From Micavibrio aeruginosavorus EPB (lineage in GTDB: Bacteria; Pseudomonadota; Alphaproteobacteria; Micavibrionales; Micavibrionaceae), in NCBI RefSeq assembly GCF_000348745.1, contig NC_020812.1, positions 1,559,444 through 1,623,443 of the forward strand: a DNA stretch of 64,000 bases, in the 5' to 3' direction. Every line of letters begins with the position of its first letter. Position 1 is the first letter of the stretch. Position numbers and translations under genes: made by a program. Below are positions 32,260-44,016 of the stretch, one piece after another. Under the pieces are notes generated by a model. The model was not told where the DNA came from and made no database searches. It worked only from the letters and a program-made list of their open reading frames with translations.

Positions 32260-33228
32260 TTAGACGGGTTTTAAATCCATAACATTGGATCGGGACGGGC
32301 TGTCCCAGAAATCGAAGGGGAAGGTCACGATGTCTTTCAACACCACATCCTTGCCCACGTTTTTGGCATCGTAATAATCGGTGTTGTTCGGCCAGGCGGC
32401 TTGCGGGATCAGGCGAACAATCCCGCCGCGCGGGCTGTCCATATCCCCGGCATAACGCGGCAACACGTGCAGATAGGCCCGGCTCATCATTTGCCCGCCG
32501 GCACGGCCAACATCCCACCCGATATTATATCCATCGGGTGGCGTTGTGCCCGCCTGTTGCATGGCCATGATCTCCAGCGCCAATTCCAGTTGCGCCAGAA
32601 ATTCGCCTTCGGAACAATCCAGCAGGGATTTACGGGGCGCATGCGGCAACACCACGCTGTGCCCCTGCGCCACCGCCACATCACGCGGCAGGTTGACGGC
32701 ATAGGCCAGATCATTGCGCGCCACCAACGGCATCATGGTGGTGACATGTTTTTCCAACGTGCGTTGCGCGGATTTGGATGCCGTATTGTAAAAATCGGGA
32801 ATGGATTGAAACGGCATGCGCACCAACCCGCCCAACGGATTGATTTTATGTGCGCGGTTCACCGTATTGTAACGCGGCATGATATGCATATGCGCATGCG
32901 CGATGGATTGCCCGCCATGAAACCCAATATTCCAACCCACATTGTACCCATCGGGTTTGAAATGCGCATTGAACGCGGCGGTCAGGGTTTTGAACATGCG
33001 GAAATGTTCCACCAATTCATCGCGCGCCAGATCGGTAAAACGATACGTGCCAAAATCACGCGGCAGAACCAGCGTATGCCCCAACGTGGATGGAAACCCG
33101 TTCGACACGGCAAAGGTCAATTCCCCCTGCCCCAGCCAATCGGCCCGATCGGTAAAGGGGCTGGGCCGCATGCCTTCGGGCATCCGGTCGCGGGCGGCGT
33201 TATAAAATGTCGGCTTGATGGGGTTCAT
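32260..33228 (-). CDS. tandem HIT-domain protein
   Basis: A 322-residue protein with two HIT domains (about 25-125 and 165-265). Each carries GYN[VI]GW followed by a GGQ block. The first has a full histidine triad (His111, His113, His115 in HAHMHIMPRY). In the second only the last histidine remains (SRAYLHVLPRY, His254), so it is probably not catalytic. HIT enzymes hydrolyse or transfer nucleotides. Internal duplication with loss of one active site is the likely origin. Substrate unknown. Confidence 0.82.
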   Translation of the reverse strand: MNPIKPTFYNAARDRMPEGMRPSPFTDRADWLGQGELTFAVSNGFPSTLGHTLVLPRDFGTYRFTDLARDELVEHFRMFKTLTAAFNAHFKPDGYNVGWNIGFHGGQSIAHAHMHIMPRYNTVNRAHKINPLGGLVRMPFQSIPDFYNTASKSAQRTLEKHVTTMMPLVARNDLAYAVNLPRDVAVAQGHSVVLPHAPRKSLLDCSEGEFLAQLELALEIMAMQQAGTTPPDGYNIGWDVGRAGGQMMSRAYLHVLPRYAGDMDSPRGGIVRLIPQAAWPNNTDYYDAKNVGKDVVLKDIVTFPFDFWDSPSRSNVMDLKPV

Positions 33229-33283
33229 GCCTGTTCCAACGTTTTATTTTCCGGAACATAGGGCCATCCCCCACAAAAAGGCA

Positions 33284-33307
33284 ATAAAAATCCCCCGATT
33301 GGGGGAA
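33284..33307 (-). terminator. terminator after the oxidoreductase gene
   Basis: On the minus strand TTCCCCC-AATC-GGGGGA is followed by TTTTTATT, a few bases after the stop codon. Confidence 0.8.
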
Positions 33308-33312
33308 TTTCA

Positions 33313-34185
33313 TCAGGAAACCAGCCGCTTTATCAATACACTGGCATCACAGCGCCCATGCCCCTGATCGGCCAATTCTTTGTAAAATTCCCGGATCTGT
33401 GCGGTGACGGGCAGGTTTGCGCCGTTGTTTTTGGCCTCGTCCAAAGCGATGCCCAGATCCTTGTAAATCCAATCCACGGCAAAGCCGAAATCGAATTGAT
33501 CGCGCACCATGGTTTTGCCGCGGTTTTCCATCTGCCAGCTTTGGGCGGAGCCCGCACTGATCACGGCCAACACCTCATCCATATCCAGACCGCTTTTCAT
33601 GCCAAAGGACAAGCCTTCGGCCAAGCCTTGCAACACACCAGCAATGCACATCTGATTGACCATTTTGGTCAATTGTCCGGTACCGCTGGGCCCCATGTGG
33701 CGAATTTCACGCGCGTACACCGCCTTGAGGATTGGTGCGACTTTGTCATACGCGGTGCGATCACCGCCGCACATGATCGTCAGAACGCCATTCACGGCCC
33801 CGGCCTGCCCGCCAGATACGGGGCAATCCAGAAACGTGACACCCTTGTCCGCAAAGAACGCCGCCATCTCACGCGAGACATCGGCGGACACCGTTGTGTG
33901 ATCCACGATGATGGCCCCCGCCTTCACCGTATCCGCCACACCGTTTTCACCGGTCAAAACCTGACGCAGATCATCATCATTGCCCACGCACAGACATATC
34001 AAATCCGCGTCCCGCGCGGCATCCGCCGGGGTCAGCGCTTTGCGCCCCTGATATTCACCCAGCCATTGATCCGCCTTGGCGACACTCCGGTTATAAACCG
34101 TCACATCCGCGCCACTCTTTTTCGCCAGATGCCCCGCCATGGGATACCCCATGACGCCCAAGCCAAGGAACGAGATTTTTTGCAT
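33313..34185 (-). CDS. 3-hydroxyisobutyrate dehydrogenase-like oxidoreductase
   Basis: A 290-residue beta-hydroxyacid dehydrogenase. The NAD(P)-binding motif GLGVMGYPMAGHLAKK is at the N-terminus, the substrate motif FLDCPVSGGQAGAVNG is near 120, and the catalytic lysine is in GTGQLTKMVNQM. It could act on 3-hydroxyisobutyrate, tartronate semialdehyde or a related compound; neighbours do not settle which. Confidence 0.88.
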   Translation of the reverse strand: MQKISFLGLGVMGYPMAGHLAKKSGADVTVYNRSVAKADQWLGEYQGRKALTPADAARDADLICLCVGNDDDLRQVLTGENGVADTVKAGAIIVDHTTVSADVSREMAAFFADKGVTFLDCPVSGGQAGAVNGVLTIMCGGDRTAYDKVAPILKAVYAREIRHMGPSGTGQLTKMVNQMCIAGVLQGLAEGLSFGMKSGLDMDEVLAVISAGSAQSWQMENRGKTMVRDQFDFGFAVDWIYKDLGIALDEAKNNGANLPVTAQIREFYKELADQGHGRCDASVLIKRLVS

Positions 34186-34233
34186 GATGATACTCTTTTC
34201 TCTTAACGGCGCAGAACCATGAAAGCGCGCCGA

Positions 34234-34857
34234 TTAACGGCGCAGGGTCATGTAATCCCACCACACACCCTGGCGGCCCTGACGGTCGGTGTCATCGCCC
34301 AAGACGGTGGCCTTAAACCCGACATCAGCGGCCAGACGTTTCACTTCATTCGCCCCCACCTTGTACATCGGGCGGTCATCCGGCGATGGGCCATGGCGCA
34401 GTGACATATAAATCAGCGCCCCCGGCGCGGCCATATCCCACATGGCGCGCATGGTGGTTTTGCGCGCATCGGGGGACAAATGCATCCACACCGCGCTCAT
34501 CACCATCACGTTAAATTCACGGTCCAACGCCATGACGTCGCGCATATGCGGCAGGCTGTCGACCATGTACTGCACATTCGGGTGGGATTTGCGGTCTTCG
34601 GCCACGCGGATCATGTCAGCTGCGGCGTCAAAGGCCACAACATGAAACCCCTTATCCGCCAGCCATACAGCATCGCGCCCCGTGCCACATCCAATATCCA
34701 ACGCGTTCATGCGCGTGGTGCCATCGCATTCCGGCAACAACGGCTCCAACCCCGGCAATACGGCAGGGGAACTCATCGCATTGTACAAATCAGCCAGTTT
34801 TTCAGCCTGCTGGTTATACGCGATAATGCTGATGTCATTCTTGCTTTTGGATGTCAT
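34234..34857 (-). CDS. class I SAM-dependent methyltransferase
   Basis: A 207-residue methyltransferase of the UbiE/UbiG-like fold. Motif I is ALDIGCGTGRDAVWLADKG, and the acidic motif II VVAFDAAADM follows. AAGGGGA lies 7 bases before the ATG. The substrate is unknown. It is separated from ssb by a strong terminator and from the oxidoreductase by 48 bases. Confidence 0.88.
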   Translation of the reverse strand: MTSKSKNDISIIAYNQQAEKLADLYNAMSSPAVLPGLEPLLPECDGTTRMNALDIGCGTGRDAVWLADKGFHVVAFDAAADMIRVAEDRKSHPNVQYMVDSLPHMRDVMALDREFNVMVMSAVWMHLSPDARKTTMRAMWDMAAPGALIYMSLRHGPSPDDRPMYKVGANEVKRLAADVGFKATVLGDDTDRQGRQGVWWDYMTLRR

Positions 34858-34875
34858 GCGCGTGTCCCCTTTTAA

Positions 34876-34914
34876 ACAATAAGGCCCCGGCTTTATAAAA
34901 CCGGGGCCTTAAAA
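34876..34914 (-). terminator. terminator after ssb
   Basis: A perfect 10-bp stem AAGGCCCCGG / CCGGGGCCTT with a 10-base AT-rich loop. A T/A-rich flank is present on both sides. Confidence 0.82.
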
Positions 34915-34928
34915 CATTCAAACTTTAT

Positions 34929-35426
34929 TTAGAACGGAATTTCGTCGTCCATATCATCGATACGGGCGCCACCGCCGGACGCGGCACGCGCCGGAGCCGG
35001 TGAACCGTAATCGGCCCCCCCGCCCATACCAGAGCCCATATCGTTGGCGCCGCCAAAACCAGACCCACCGCCGCTGCGGGAATCCAGCATGGTCAGTTCG
35101 CCACGGAACGGGCGCAGGACCACTTCGGTCGTGTATTTTTCTTGGCCGTCTTTGTCGGTGTATTTGCGGGTTTCCAATTGGCCTTCGATGTACACTTTCG
35201 CGCCTTTTTTCAAATAACGCTCGGCAACAGTGGCCAAATTGTCGTTAAAGATCACCACGCGGTGCCATTGGGTGCGTTCCTGACGCTCGCCGGAATTTTT
35301 GTCTTTCCAGCTTTCGGATGTGGCGATGGACAGGTTCACAACCTTGCCGCCCGACTGCATCATCCGCACGTCCGGGTCGTTGCCCAGATTGCCTACCAGA
35401 ATAACCTTGTTCACGCTGCCAGCCAT
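34929..35426 (-). CDS. ssb: single-stranded DNA-binding protein
   Basis: A 165-residue SSB. The OB fold ([19 protein letters not shown], then EWHRVV-like QWHRVVIFN) covers residues 1-110, a glycine-rich linker follows, and the acidic tip DDEIPF is the docking site for repair partners. The ATG at 35426 is the family start; the longer frame is not homologous. A LexA-like site lies 18-32 bases upstream. Confidence 0.96.
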   Translation of the reverse strand: MAGSVNKVILVGNLGNDPDVRMMQSGGKVVNLSIATSESWKDKNSGERQERTQWHRVVIFNDNLATVAERYLKKGAKVYIEGQLETRKYTDKDGQEKYTTEVVLRPFRGELTMLDSRSGGGSGFGGANDMGSGMGGGADYGSPAPARAASGGGARIDDMDDEIPF

Positions 35427-35443
35427 GGCCTGCTCTCTCTCAT

Positions 35444-35458
35444 GTTCTATATTTGTTT
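35444..35458. promoter_or_regulatory. LexA-like site upstream of ssb
   Basis: GTTC-N7-GTTT, one base off the alphaproteobacterial GTTC-N7-GTTC SOS box, just before the ssb start. Confidence 0.5.
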
Positions 35459-35564
35459 CGGGAAAACCGGGGTCACTATTACCCATCGTGCGCCGGATGA
35501 AAAGCGCGTTTTGCGCCATTTTTACGGTTATGCACCAGGACAGGCCCCCCCGGCCACTTTTTCC

Positions 35565-35593
35565 TTGCCCCACTTGTCCAGCTTACGTAAATT
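35565..35593 (+). promoter_or_regulatory. promoter of the first ClpA-like gene
   Basis: TTGCCC (35565-35570), a 17-base spacer and TAAATT (35588-35593). The same hexamers and spacing occur before the second paralogue at 38290. The preceding C makes CTTG, which also opens heat-shock-type -35 elements. Confidence 0.6.
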
Positions 35594-35660
35594 ACCGTCC
35601 TTGCAAAAAGAGTACGTAAAAAGCCCGGAAAACGTGGGCGCCTATCAGGGAGCACATATA

Positions 35661-38171
35661 ATGGTACTGACTCAGCACAGTGAAAACCACCTGAAAACCT
35701 TCGCGAGCATCAGTGTCATCGCTGAGCAAGTTGGGGCCCTGCCCACGCATTTTCCCGACTTGAATGACAGTTTAAAAACATTGCCACAGGATGTCGTCCG
35801 CGGCCGCTCATTCCATGAAATCGTCATCGATGATTTTCTGGAGCTTTACGCCTGCATCGCCAAAGACCTTTCGGCGGACAAGGCTTACCCCGAATTTTAC
35901 GGCGAAATCATGCGCCACCGGAACGGCGAAACGATTGTCCCGGAAACCGCGCAGGAATTTCTGGCCGCGCATATCGAACAGGTGAGAAAAGACGCAAGCC
36001 CGTCCTATAACATGGAATGTGTCGGTCTTTTGGAGCTGTCGCCGAAGGGCCAAGAGGTTATTCCGACCGTGGCAGGCTTGTTCAAAACCATGGCCCGCCT
36101 GTTCGGCCAGCTGCATCTCAGCGACGAAGCCATTCAAACCAACAGCTTGGCCGAAGGCCTGGCCGCGGCGATGGAGCAAATCTATCCGGAGCCAACCGAA
36201 ACACCGGCACAGAGCGCGGAAGCGCAGGCTGTTTCAACCGACGATTTCGGCCCCGAGGAAGACGCACACGATGTCTTGTCCATCTATGGCATCAACATCG
36301 CCGAAAACATTGCAAAGCCGCCGCAGGCCCCCGAATTTGACGGCGCGATTGAAACCCTGTCGCGCGTCCTGTTACGCCCGCATGGCGCACAGGCCTTGCT
36401 GCATGGAAAAGATTACAGCAACGCGCGTATTCTGGTTGATATCCTGGCCCACAAAATGGCCGCGGGTGAAGGACCGGGATATTTGAAAGACGCCTCCATC
36501 TACCGCATCAGCCTGACCGAGATGCTGTTGAAATCCGCCGATTCCGGCCCCGCCGGCCAGAGCGCCAAATCGATGCTGAGCGACGTTTTAGACACCACCA
36601 GCGCCCACAATCTGGACAACCCGGATGAACCGATCATCCTGCATTTCGACGATTATGGCTGCGCCCAAAAACCGCTCAGCTATGACGCGATGATGATGGA
36701 TTCCACGGGAATGTTGCGGACCATTATCAAACATTACGCCGACAATGACCCCAGCCTGATGATGGTGTTTAACGCCACGGATGCGGAATTGCATGACCTG
36801 AATGAGGATACAACAAAATACGAACGCATTGCGACACCGGAACTGTCCACGGATTCCGTGCTGCTTCACATGCTGAGAACCGTTGTAAATCTGGAATCAC
36901 AAAAATCCATTGAGATCAGCGATTCCATTCTGGAAGATATCATCCAAAAATCCGATGCCCATATGCCGAAAACAGCATCGCGCATGATCCGTGCCACCGA
37001 TGTTCTGTTGTCCGCCGTTGCGGATGCAGAATTGAAGGGCCACGACACGCTGACATACGAATCTGTCTGCGTCGCCGTTGCCGCACGGTCGAAAAAACCA
37101 CTCGAAACGATCAATGGTGACGGGGCCAGCCGCTACACCAACCTGGCCGAAAAATTGTCCGGCAAGGTTTTTGGACAGGACGAAGCCATCAAGATCGTTG
37201 CCGACACGCTGGAACTGGTTGGGCATGGATTGCATGATCCAAAACGCCCGTTTGGCGTATTTTATATGACCGGCCCGACCGGCGTCGGGAAAACCGAATT
37301 GGCCAAAGTTCTGGCCGATACGCTGGGCACCGACCTGATCACCGTCAACATGGCGGATTTCAGCGGCGAACATACCATCAGCCGCCTGCTCGGCTCCCCC
37401 CCGGGCTATGTCGGATATGGTGATAAGACCGCATTGGAAGACGTGGCACAGAAACCCTATGCCGTCATCCTGATCGATGAGGCCGAAAAAGCCCACCGCA
37501 CCGTCGACAACGCATTCATGAAGATCATGGACGAAGGGGAACTGACCCTGCTCAACGGCAAACATATCGACTTCCACAACACGGTTTTAATGTTCACCAG
37601 TAACCTGGGGGCCCGTGACGCCGAAGAGGCTGGGAAAAAGAACGGTATCGGGTTCAGCGCCAGCAATGGGCAGACTGAACGCGATCAGGCCAGCAAGGAA
37701 GCCCGTACCAAAGCCATTCAGGAAACACTGAAACCGGAATTCCGCCAGCGCGCAACATTGATCGACATGAACAGCCTGACGCCGGATTCCGTGCGATCCA
37801 TTGCCTTTAAAAAGATCAATGAGGTGTCCGATCGCCTGCGCCAGAACAAGGCCTATGCGAATATGGACATCGACCTGACCCAACAGGCCATGGATGAATT
37901 GATGAAAATTGGTTATGACCGCGCCAGCGGCGCACGCCACATGGAACGGGCCATCCGTGACAATGTGAAGGTACCGCTGGTCCACTGGCTGAACAAAAAC
38001 GCAGACCAAGTCGCTGGCAAAGATTGCACCCTGGTCATTGAAAGCGTTTTGAAAGACAGCTTCCGCGCCAGCGTCACGCAAAATGCAAGGGCCGTGAACG
38101 ACAACAGCGAGGGCAGGCCCCAACGCCGCCCGGCCGCACGTACGCAGCCAAGCCCCCCGAAACCGGAATAA
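35661..38171 (+). CDS. ClpA-like AAA+ ATPase with degenerate first nucleotide site
   Basis: An 836-residue protein from the ATG at 35661 (CAGGGAG 7 bases upstream); the much longer frame crosses the ssb gene and the promoter. Residues 1-220 form an N-terminal domain unlike Clp_N. The first AAA+ module has lost its Walker A (HGKDYSNAR, 248-256). The second is intact: GPTGVGKT (538-545), a GYVGYG pore loop, Walker B ILIDEAEK (603-610) and sensor FTSNLGA. IGF at 663-665 sits where ClpA and ClpX carry the ClpP-binding loop. A Clp D2-small domain (MERAIRDNVKVPL) ends the fold. It is probably an unfoldase. No clpS or clpP is adjacent. Paralogue of the next gene. Confidence 0.85.
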   Translation: MVLTQHSENHLKTFASISVIAEQVGALPTHFPDLNDSLKTLPQDVVRGRSFHEIVIDDFLELYACIAKDLSADKAYPEFYGEIMRHRNGETIVPETAQEFLAAHIEQVRKDASPSYNMECVGLLELSPKGQEVIPTVAGLFKTMARLFGQLHLSDEAIQTNSLAEGLAAAMEQIYPEPTETPAQSAEAQAVSTDDFGPEEDAHDVLSIYGINIAENIAKPPQAPEFDGAIETLSRVLLRPHGAQALLHGKDYSNARILVDILAHKMAAGEGPGYLKDASIYRISLTEMLLKSADSGPAGQSAKSMLSDVLDTTSAHNLDNPDEPIILHFDDYGCAQKPLSYDAMMMDSTGMLRTIIKHYADNDPSLMMVFNATDAELHDLNEDTTKYERIATPELSTDSVLLHMLRTVVNLESQKSIEISDSILEDIIQKSDAHMPKTASRMIRATDVLLSAVADAELKGHDTLTYESVCVAVAARSKKPLETINGDGASRYTNLAEKLSGKVFGQDEAIKIVADTLELVGHGLHDPKRPFGVFYMTGPTGVGKTELAKVLADTLGTDLITVNMADFSGEHTISRLLGSPPGYVGYGDKTALEDVAQKPYAVILIDEAEKAHRTVDNAFMKIMDEGELTLLNGKHIDFHNTVLMFTSNLGARDAEEAGKKNGIGFSASNGQTERDQASKEARTKAIQETLKPEFRQRATLIDMNSLTPDSVRSIAFKKINEVSDRLRQNKAYANMDIDLTQQAMDELMKIGYDRASGARHMERAIRDNVKVPLVHWLNKNADQVAGKDCTLVIESVLKDSFRASVTQNARAVNDNSEGRPQRRPAARTQPSPPKPE

Positions 38172-38176
38172 TCACA

Positions 38177-38206
38177 AAAGCCCGCCCCAAACAGGCGGGC
38201 TTTTTG
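38177..38206 (+). terminator. terminator after the first ClpA-like gene
   Basis: A stem AAAGCCCGCC / GGCGGGCTTT with a 7-base loop and a T5 tail lies a few bases after the stop. The two paralogues are therefore separate transcripts. Confidence 0.88.
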
Positions 38207-38289
38207 CTGGCACCATCCGGGAAAAGCGGCAGAAACCATAGACTTTTTGGCATCTTCCCCAGCCTCGTACTTTTTTATAAAGATATTTC

Positions 38290-38318
38290 TTGCCCCATAC
38301 CAAAGCTTTATGTAAATT
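38290..38318 (+). promoter_or_regulatory. promoter of the second ClpA-like gene
   Basis: TTGCCC (38290-38295), a 17-base spacer and TAAATT (38313-38318), identical in hexamers and spacing to the promoter at 35565. An AGCTT block in the spacer is also shared. Confidence 0.6.
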
Positions 38319-38377
38319 AAAGCCCAGAGAAAAGACAAAAACCGCGTAATTTATAAGCGTTATCAGGGAGATAAAGA

Positions 38378-40882
38378 ATGGCCGAGACCGCCCGCGAAAC
38401 CACCCTTCTGAGCATCTTCAACACCATTGAAGCCGTCATGGCCCAGATGCAAACGCTGGATAAACATCCAGGGGTTCTGACATTCCTGGAAAGCGCTCCG
38501 ACGGACCTGGTTCAAGGCCGCACCCTTAAAGAAATTGTTGCAGATGATTTGATGGAGCTTCACGCCCTCGTCTTCAAAGATGTGTCTGCCGATGGGCGAA
38601 ATGCCGATTTTTATTTCCAACTGATGCAACACCGCCATCAAGCCATGGTGTCTCGCCCCGATGCGGATATGACGTTGCGTTACAACGCCGACAAAAAGGC
38701 AGAGACAAAACAAAGCGCCTATATCCCCATGGCCCTGCGTCTGACGAAAGACGTTCCGTCGATGGTGCAGGTTTACACCTATCTGCAAGACAGCTTTGAA
38801 CAACTCAGCGGCGGATTTGGACAGATTTTGTTCAGCAACGACGCCATGGTGTCCTATCAGGCCGCCAATGAGGCTGTCAGCGCCCTGCAACAAAGCGATG
38901 ATAGCGGGACAAAGAAAAACCTGGCCTTCGTCCACGCGGATGACAGCAAGATCTCGAAAAAATTGCGCTCGCTGTTGAATGAATATGCGTCCGACTTCAC
39001 AATCGAAGCCAAAGATCTGGACGACAATCATGGCCGTGACGAAGACGTCAAACGCCTGTCCCGTGTATTGCTGCAACAAAAAGGGGCCAGCGCCCTGCTC
39101 CATGGCGGCGAAGGCATTGGCAAGAGCACTGTGGTCAAAGCCCTGGCCAGAAACATGGCCGAAGGCAAAGGCCCCGGTCAGATGAAGAATGGCAGCATTT
39201 TCAAATTGAATCTGGCCGACATGCTGTTTAACGGCCCGTCATCGGTTATCGACAAAAAACCGCAGGTGAAAGACGTCCTGCTGGATATTTTGAACAATGT
39301 GGCCGATCACAACGCCAAAAACCCGAAAGAACCCGTTATCCTGTATATCGAGGACTTTGGAAATTCGACATCGGCATTGAAAGAAAATATGACAGCCCTG
39401 CGCGCGCTGATCGCCCACGAATTGTCCCAGAACAAAGACCTGCATTTGATTGCCAGCGCGACAGACCAGGAAATATTCCTGATCAAAAAACAATCGCCGG
39501 ATGTTGCAGCCGTATTTGAAACACTGAAACTTCAAGAACTGCCCGCCGATATTGCAATGATACAATTGCAACGTCATGCGGAAAAAATTTCCAACTATCA
39601 CTCGGTTGAAATTACACAGGACGCTTTGGATCATATCGCGGCAAAAACCGATCGTTATATGCCCAACCAATTCCGCCCCGGAAAAGGCATCGGCATTTTG
39701 CTGTCCGCCGTTGCGGAAAGCGAGCTGAACAATGAATCCACGCTGAGCATTGCGACGATTGATAACATCATCGCCGAAAAAACAGGCCTGCCGCTGGCTT
39801 TAATCGGCGGATCGGCATCGGATCGCATCGAAAATCTGGGCGATACTTTGTCCCAACGGATTTTCGGCCAGGACGAAGCCGTAACAAAAATTTCCAAAAC
39901 CATTGGGTTGGTGAACCGCAATTTGCACGACCCGAAAAAGCCGCTGGGCGTCTTCTACCTGATGGGCAGCAGCGGCGTCGGGAAAAGCGAGCTGGCAAAA
40001 TCCTTGTCGGAATCGCTGTTTGTCGATGAAAAAGCACTGATCACCGTGAACCTGGCCGACTTCGCCGAAAAACACACGGTCAGCCGCATCGTCGGTTCCC
40101 CGCCGGGCTACATTGGTTACGGTGAAGAAACCGCGCTGGAAGCCGTGGACAAAAAACCCTTCTCTGTCGTGCTGTTCGACGAAGCCGAAAAGGCCCACCC
40201 GGAAGTGGACAACGCCCTGATGAAAATCATGGATGAAGGCGAGCTGACCCTGCTGAACGGCAAGAAGCTGAACTTCCGCAACTGCGTCCTGATCTTCACC
40301 AGTAACTTGGGGGCAACCGCAGCCCAAAATGCCGCCGATGAAATCAAGGAAAAGGCGACAATTGGCTTCACCGCCCCTTCGAGAGAAGATCGCGAAAACG
40401 ATGCCCAAAAAGCCGCCGCGAAAGAACGGTTACAAGCCGCGAAAGACCGCCTGAAACCGGAATTCCGCAACCGGGCGACCTTTATCGACATGAAGGATCT
40501 GACGCCGGAGGTTGTCCGCACCATCGCGCTGAAGAAAATCGACGGCGTGTCGGCCAGCCTGCGCCAGAACAAGCTCTATGCCGGATTGACGGTCCAGCTG
40601 TCCGACAATGCGCTGGATGAGTTGATGAGCGTTGGCTTCGACGCCAAGAACGGGGCCCGCCCGATGGATCGCGCCATCCGCGATTACGTCAAGGTTCCGT
40701 TGGCCGATTGGTTGAAGCAAAACGAAGCCGATCTGGCCGGGGAAGCCAAAACCCTGACCGTCGACAGCGTGAAAGACAGCTTCGCCGTGACAGCCACCGC
40801 GACCGCCGCCAACCAGAACAAGGCCGAGACCGCCAAACCGGTCACCCGCAAACCGAACGGCCCGGCGGCGCAGCCGGCTTAA
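38378..40882 (+). CDS. ClpA-like AAA+ ATPase with two intact nucleotide sites
   Basis: An 834-residue paralogue of the preceding gene, similar in length, order and N-terminal domain (LVQGRTLKEIVADDLMELHA here, VVRGRSFHEIVIDDFLELYA there). The first AAA+ module keeps Walker A (GGEGIGKST, 243-251). The second has GSSGVGKS (530-537), GYIGYG pore loop, Walker B LFDEAEK from 599 and sensor FTSNLGA. IGF at 662-664 matches the ClpP-contact loop position. The KYRG-type first-ring pore loop of ClpA is not visible. CAGGGAG precedes the ATG. Its function is probably ATP-driven protein unfolding, with or without ClpP. Substrate unknown. Confidence 0.86.
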   Translation: MAETARETTLLSIFNTIEAVMAQMQTLDKHPGVLTFLESAPTDLVQGRTLKEIVADDLMELHALVFKDVSADGRNADFYFQLMQHRHQAMVSRPDADMTLRYNADKKAETKQSAYIPMALRLTKDVPSMVQVYTYLQDSFEQLSGGFGQILFSNDAMVSYQAANEAVSALQQSDDSGTKKNLAFVHADDSKISKKLRSLLNEYASDFTIEAKDLDDNHGRDEDVKRLSRVLLQQKGASALLHGGEGIGKSTVVKALARNMAEGKGPGQMKNGSIFKLNLADMLFNGPSSVIDKKPQVKDVLLDILNNVADHNAKNPKEPVILYIEDFGNSTSALKENMTALRALIAHELSQNKDLHLIASATDQEIFLIKKQSPDVAAVFETLKLQELPADIAMIQLQRHAEKISNYHSVEITQDALDHIAAKTDRYMPNQFRPGKGIGILLSAVAESELNNESTLSIATIDNIIAEKTGLPLALIGGSASDRIENLGDTLSQRIFGQDEAVTKISKTIGLVNRNLHDPKKPLGVFYLMGSSGVGKSELAKSLSESLFVDEKALITVNLADFAEKHTVSRIVGSPPGYIGYGEETALEAVDKKPFSVVLFDEAEKAHPEVDNALMKIMDEGELTLLNGKKLNFRNCVLIFTSNLGATAAQNAADEIKEKATIGFTAPSREDRENDAQKAAAKERLQAAKDRLKPEFRNRATFIDMKDLTPEVVRTIALKKIDGVSASLRQNKLYAGLTVQLSDNALDELMSVGFDAKNGARPMDRAIRDYVKVPLADWLKQNEADLAGEAKTLTVDSVKDSFAVTATATAANQNKAETAKPVTRKPNGPAAQPA

Positions 40883-40907
40883 TAGAGCACAGTTTTAACA
40901 CCACCTC

Positions 40908-40940
40908 GCCCCCGGCTGGTCACCCTGCCGGGGGCTTTTT
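40908..40940 (+). terminator. terminator after the second ClpA-like gene
   Basis: A 9-bp stem GCCCCCGGC / GCCGGGGGC with a 10-base loop and T5. Confidence 0.88.
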
Positions 40941-41009
40941 ATGCCCATGGGGCCAAAAAGCCCCTAGCCAAGCCGCCCCCGAATCCCATATACATGGAAA
41001 GCCAGAGTA

Positions 41010-41024
41010 GAACTTTTCGGGAAC
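41010..41024. promoter_or_regulatory. LexA box upstream of uvrA
   Basis: GAAC-N7-GAAC (41010-41013 and 41021-41024), the alphaproteobacterial SOS operator, 10 bases before the uvrA ATG. Confidence 0.8.
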
Positions 41025-41034
41025 ATTTCGCACT

Positions 41035-43908
<2,874 letters not shown>

Positions 43909-43929
43909 CCCCCCCCCTTACGCCCCACC

Positions 43930-44016
43930 GTCATCCCCGCCTTGCGCGGGGATCCGGGGGCATAGGGCATATATCGCCACGGCCCTTTCCAGATCCCCGC
44001 ACAAGGCGGGGATGAC
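43930..44016. repeat. palindromic intergenic repeat element
   Basis: Two inverted copies of a unit (GTCATCCCCGCCTTGCGCGG and its near complement ending AAGGCGGGGATGAC) surround a short centre. Each arm is itself nearly palindromic around GCGCGGGG. This is the form of small repetitive palindromes scattered between genes in alphaproteobacteria. Only one copy is in this window. Confidence 0.65.

Noticed and set aside
35142-35660. 173-codon N-terminal extension of the first ClpA-like protein
   Set aside because: It would overlap ssb and include the promoter and ribosome site region. The paralogue starts at the equivalent of 35661.
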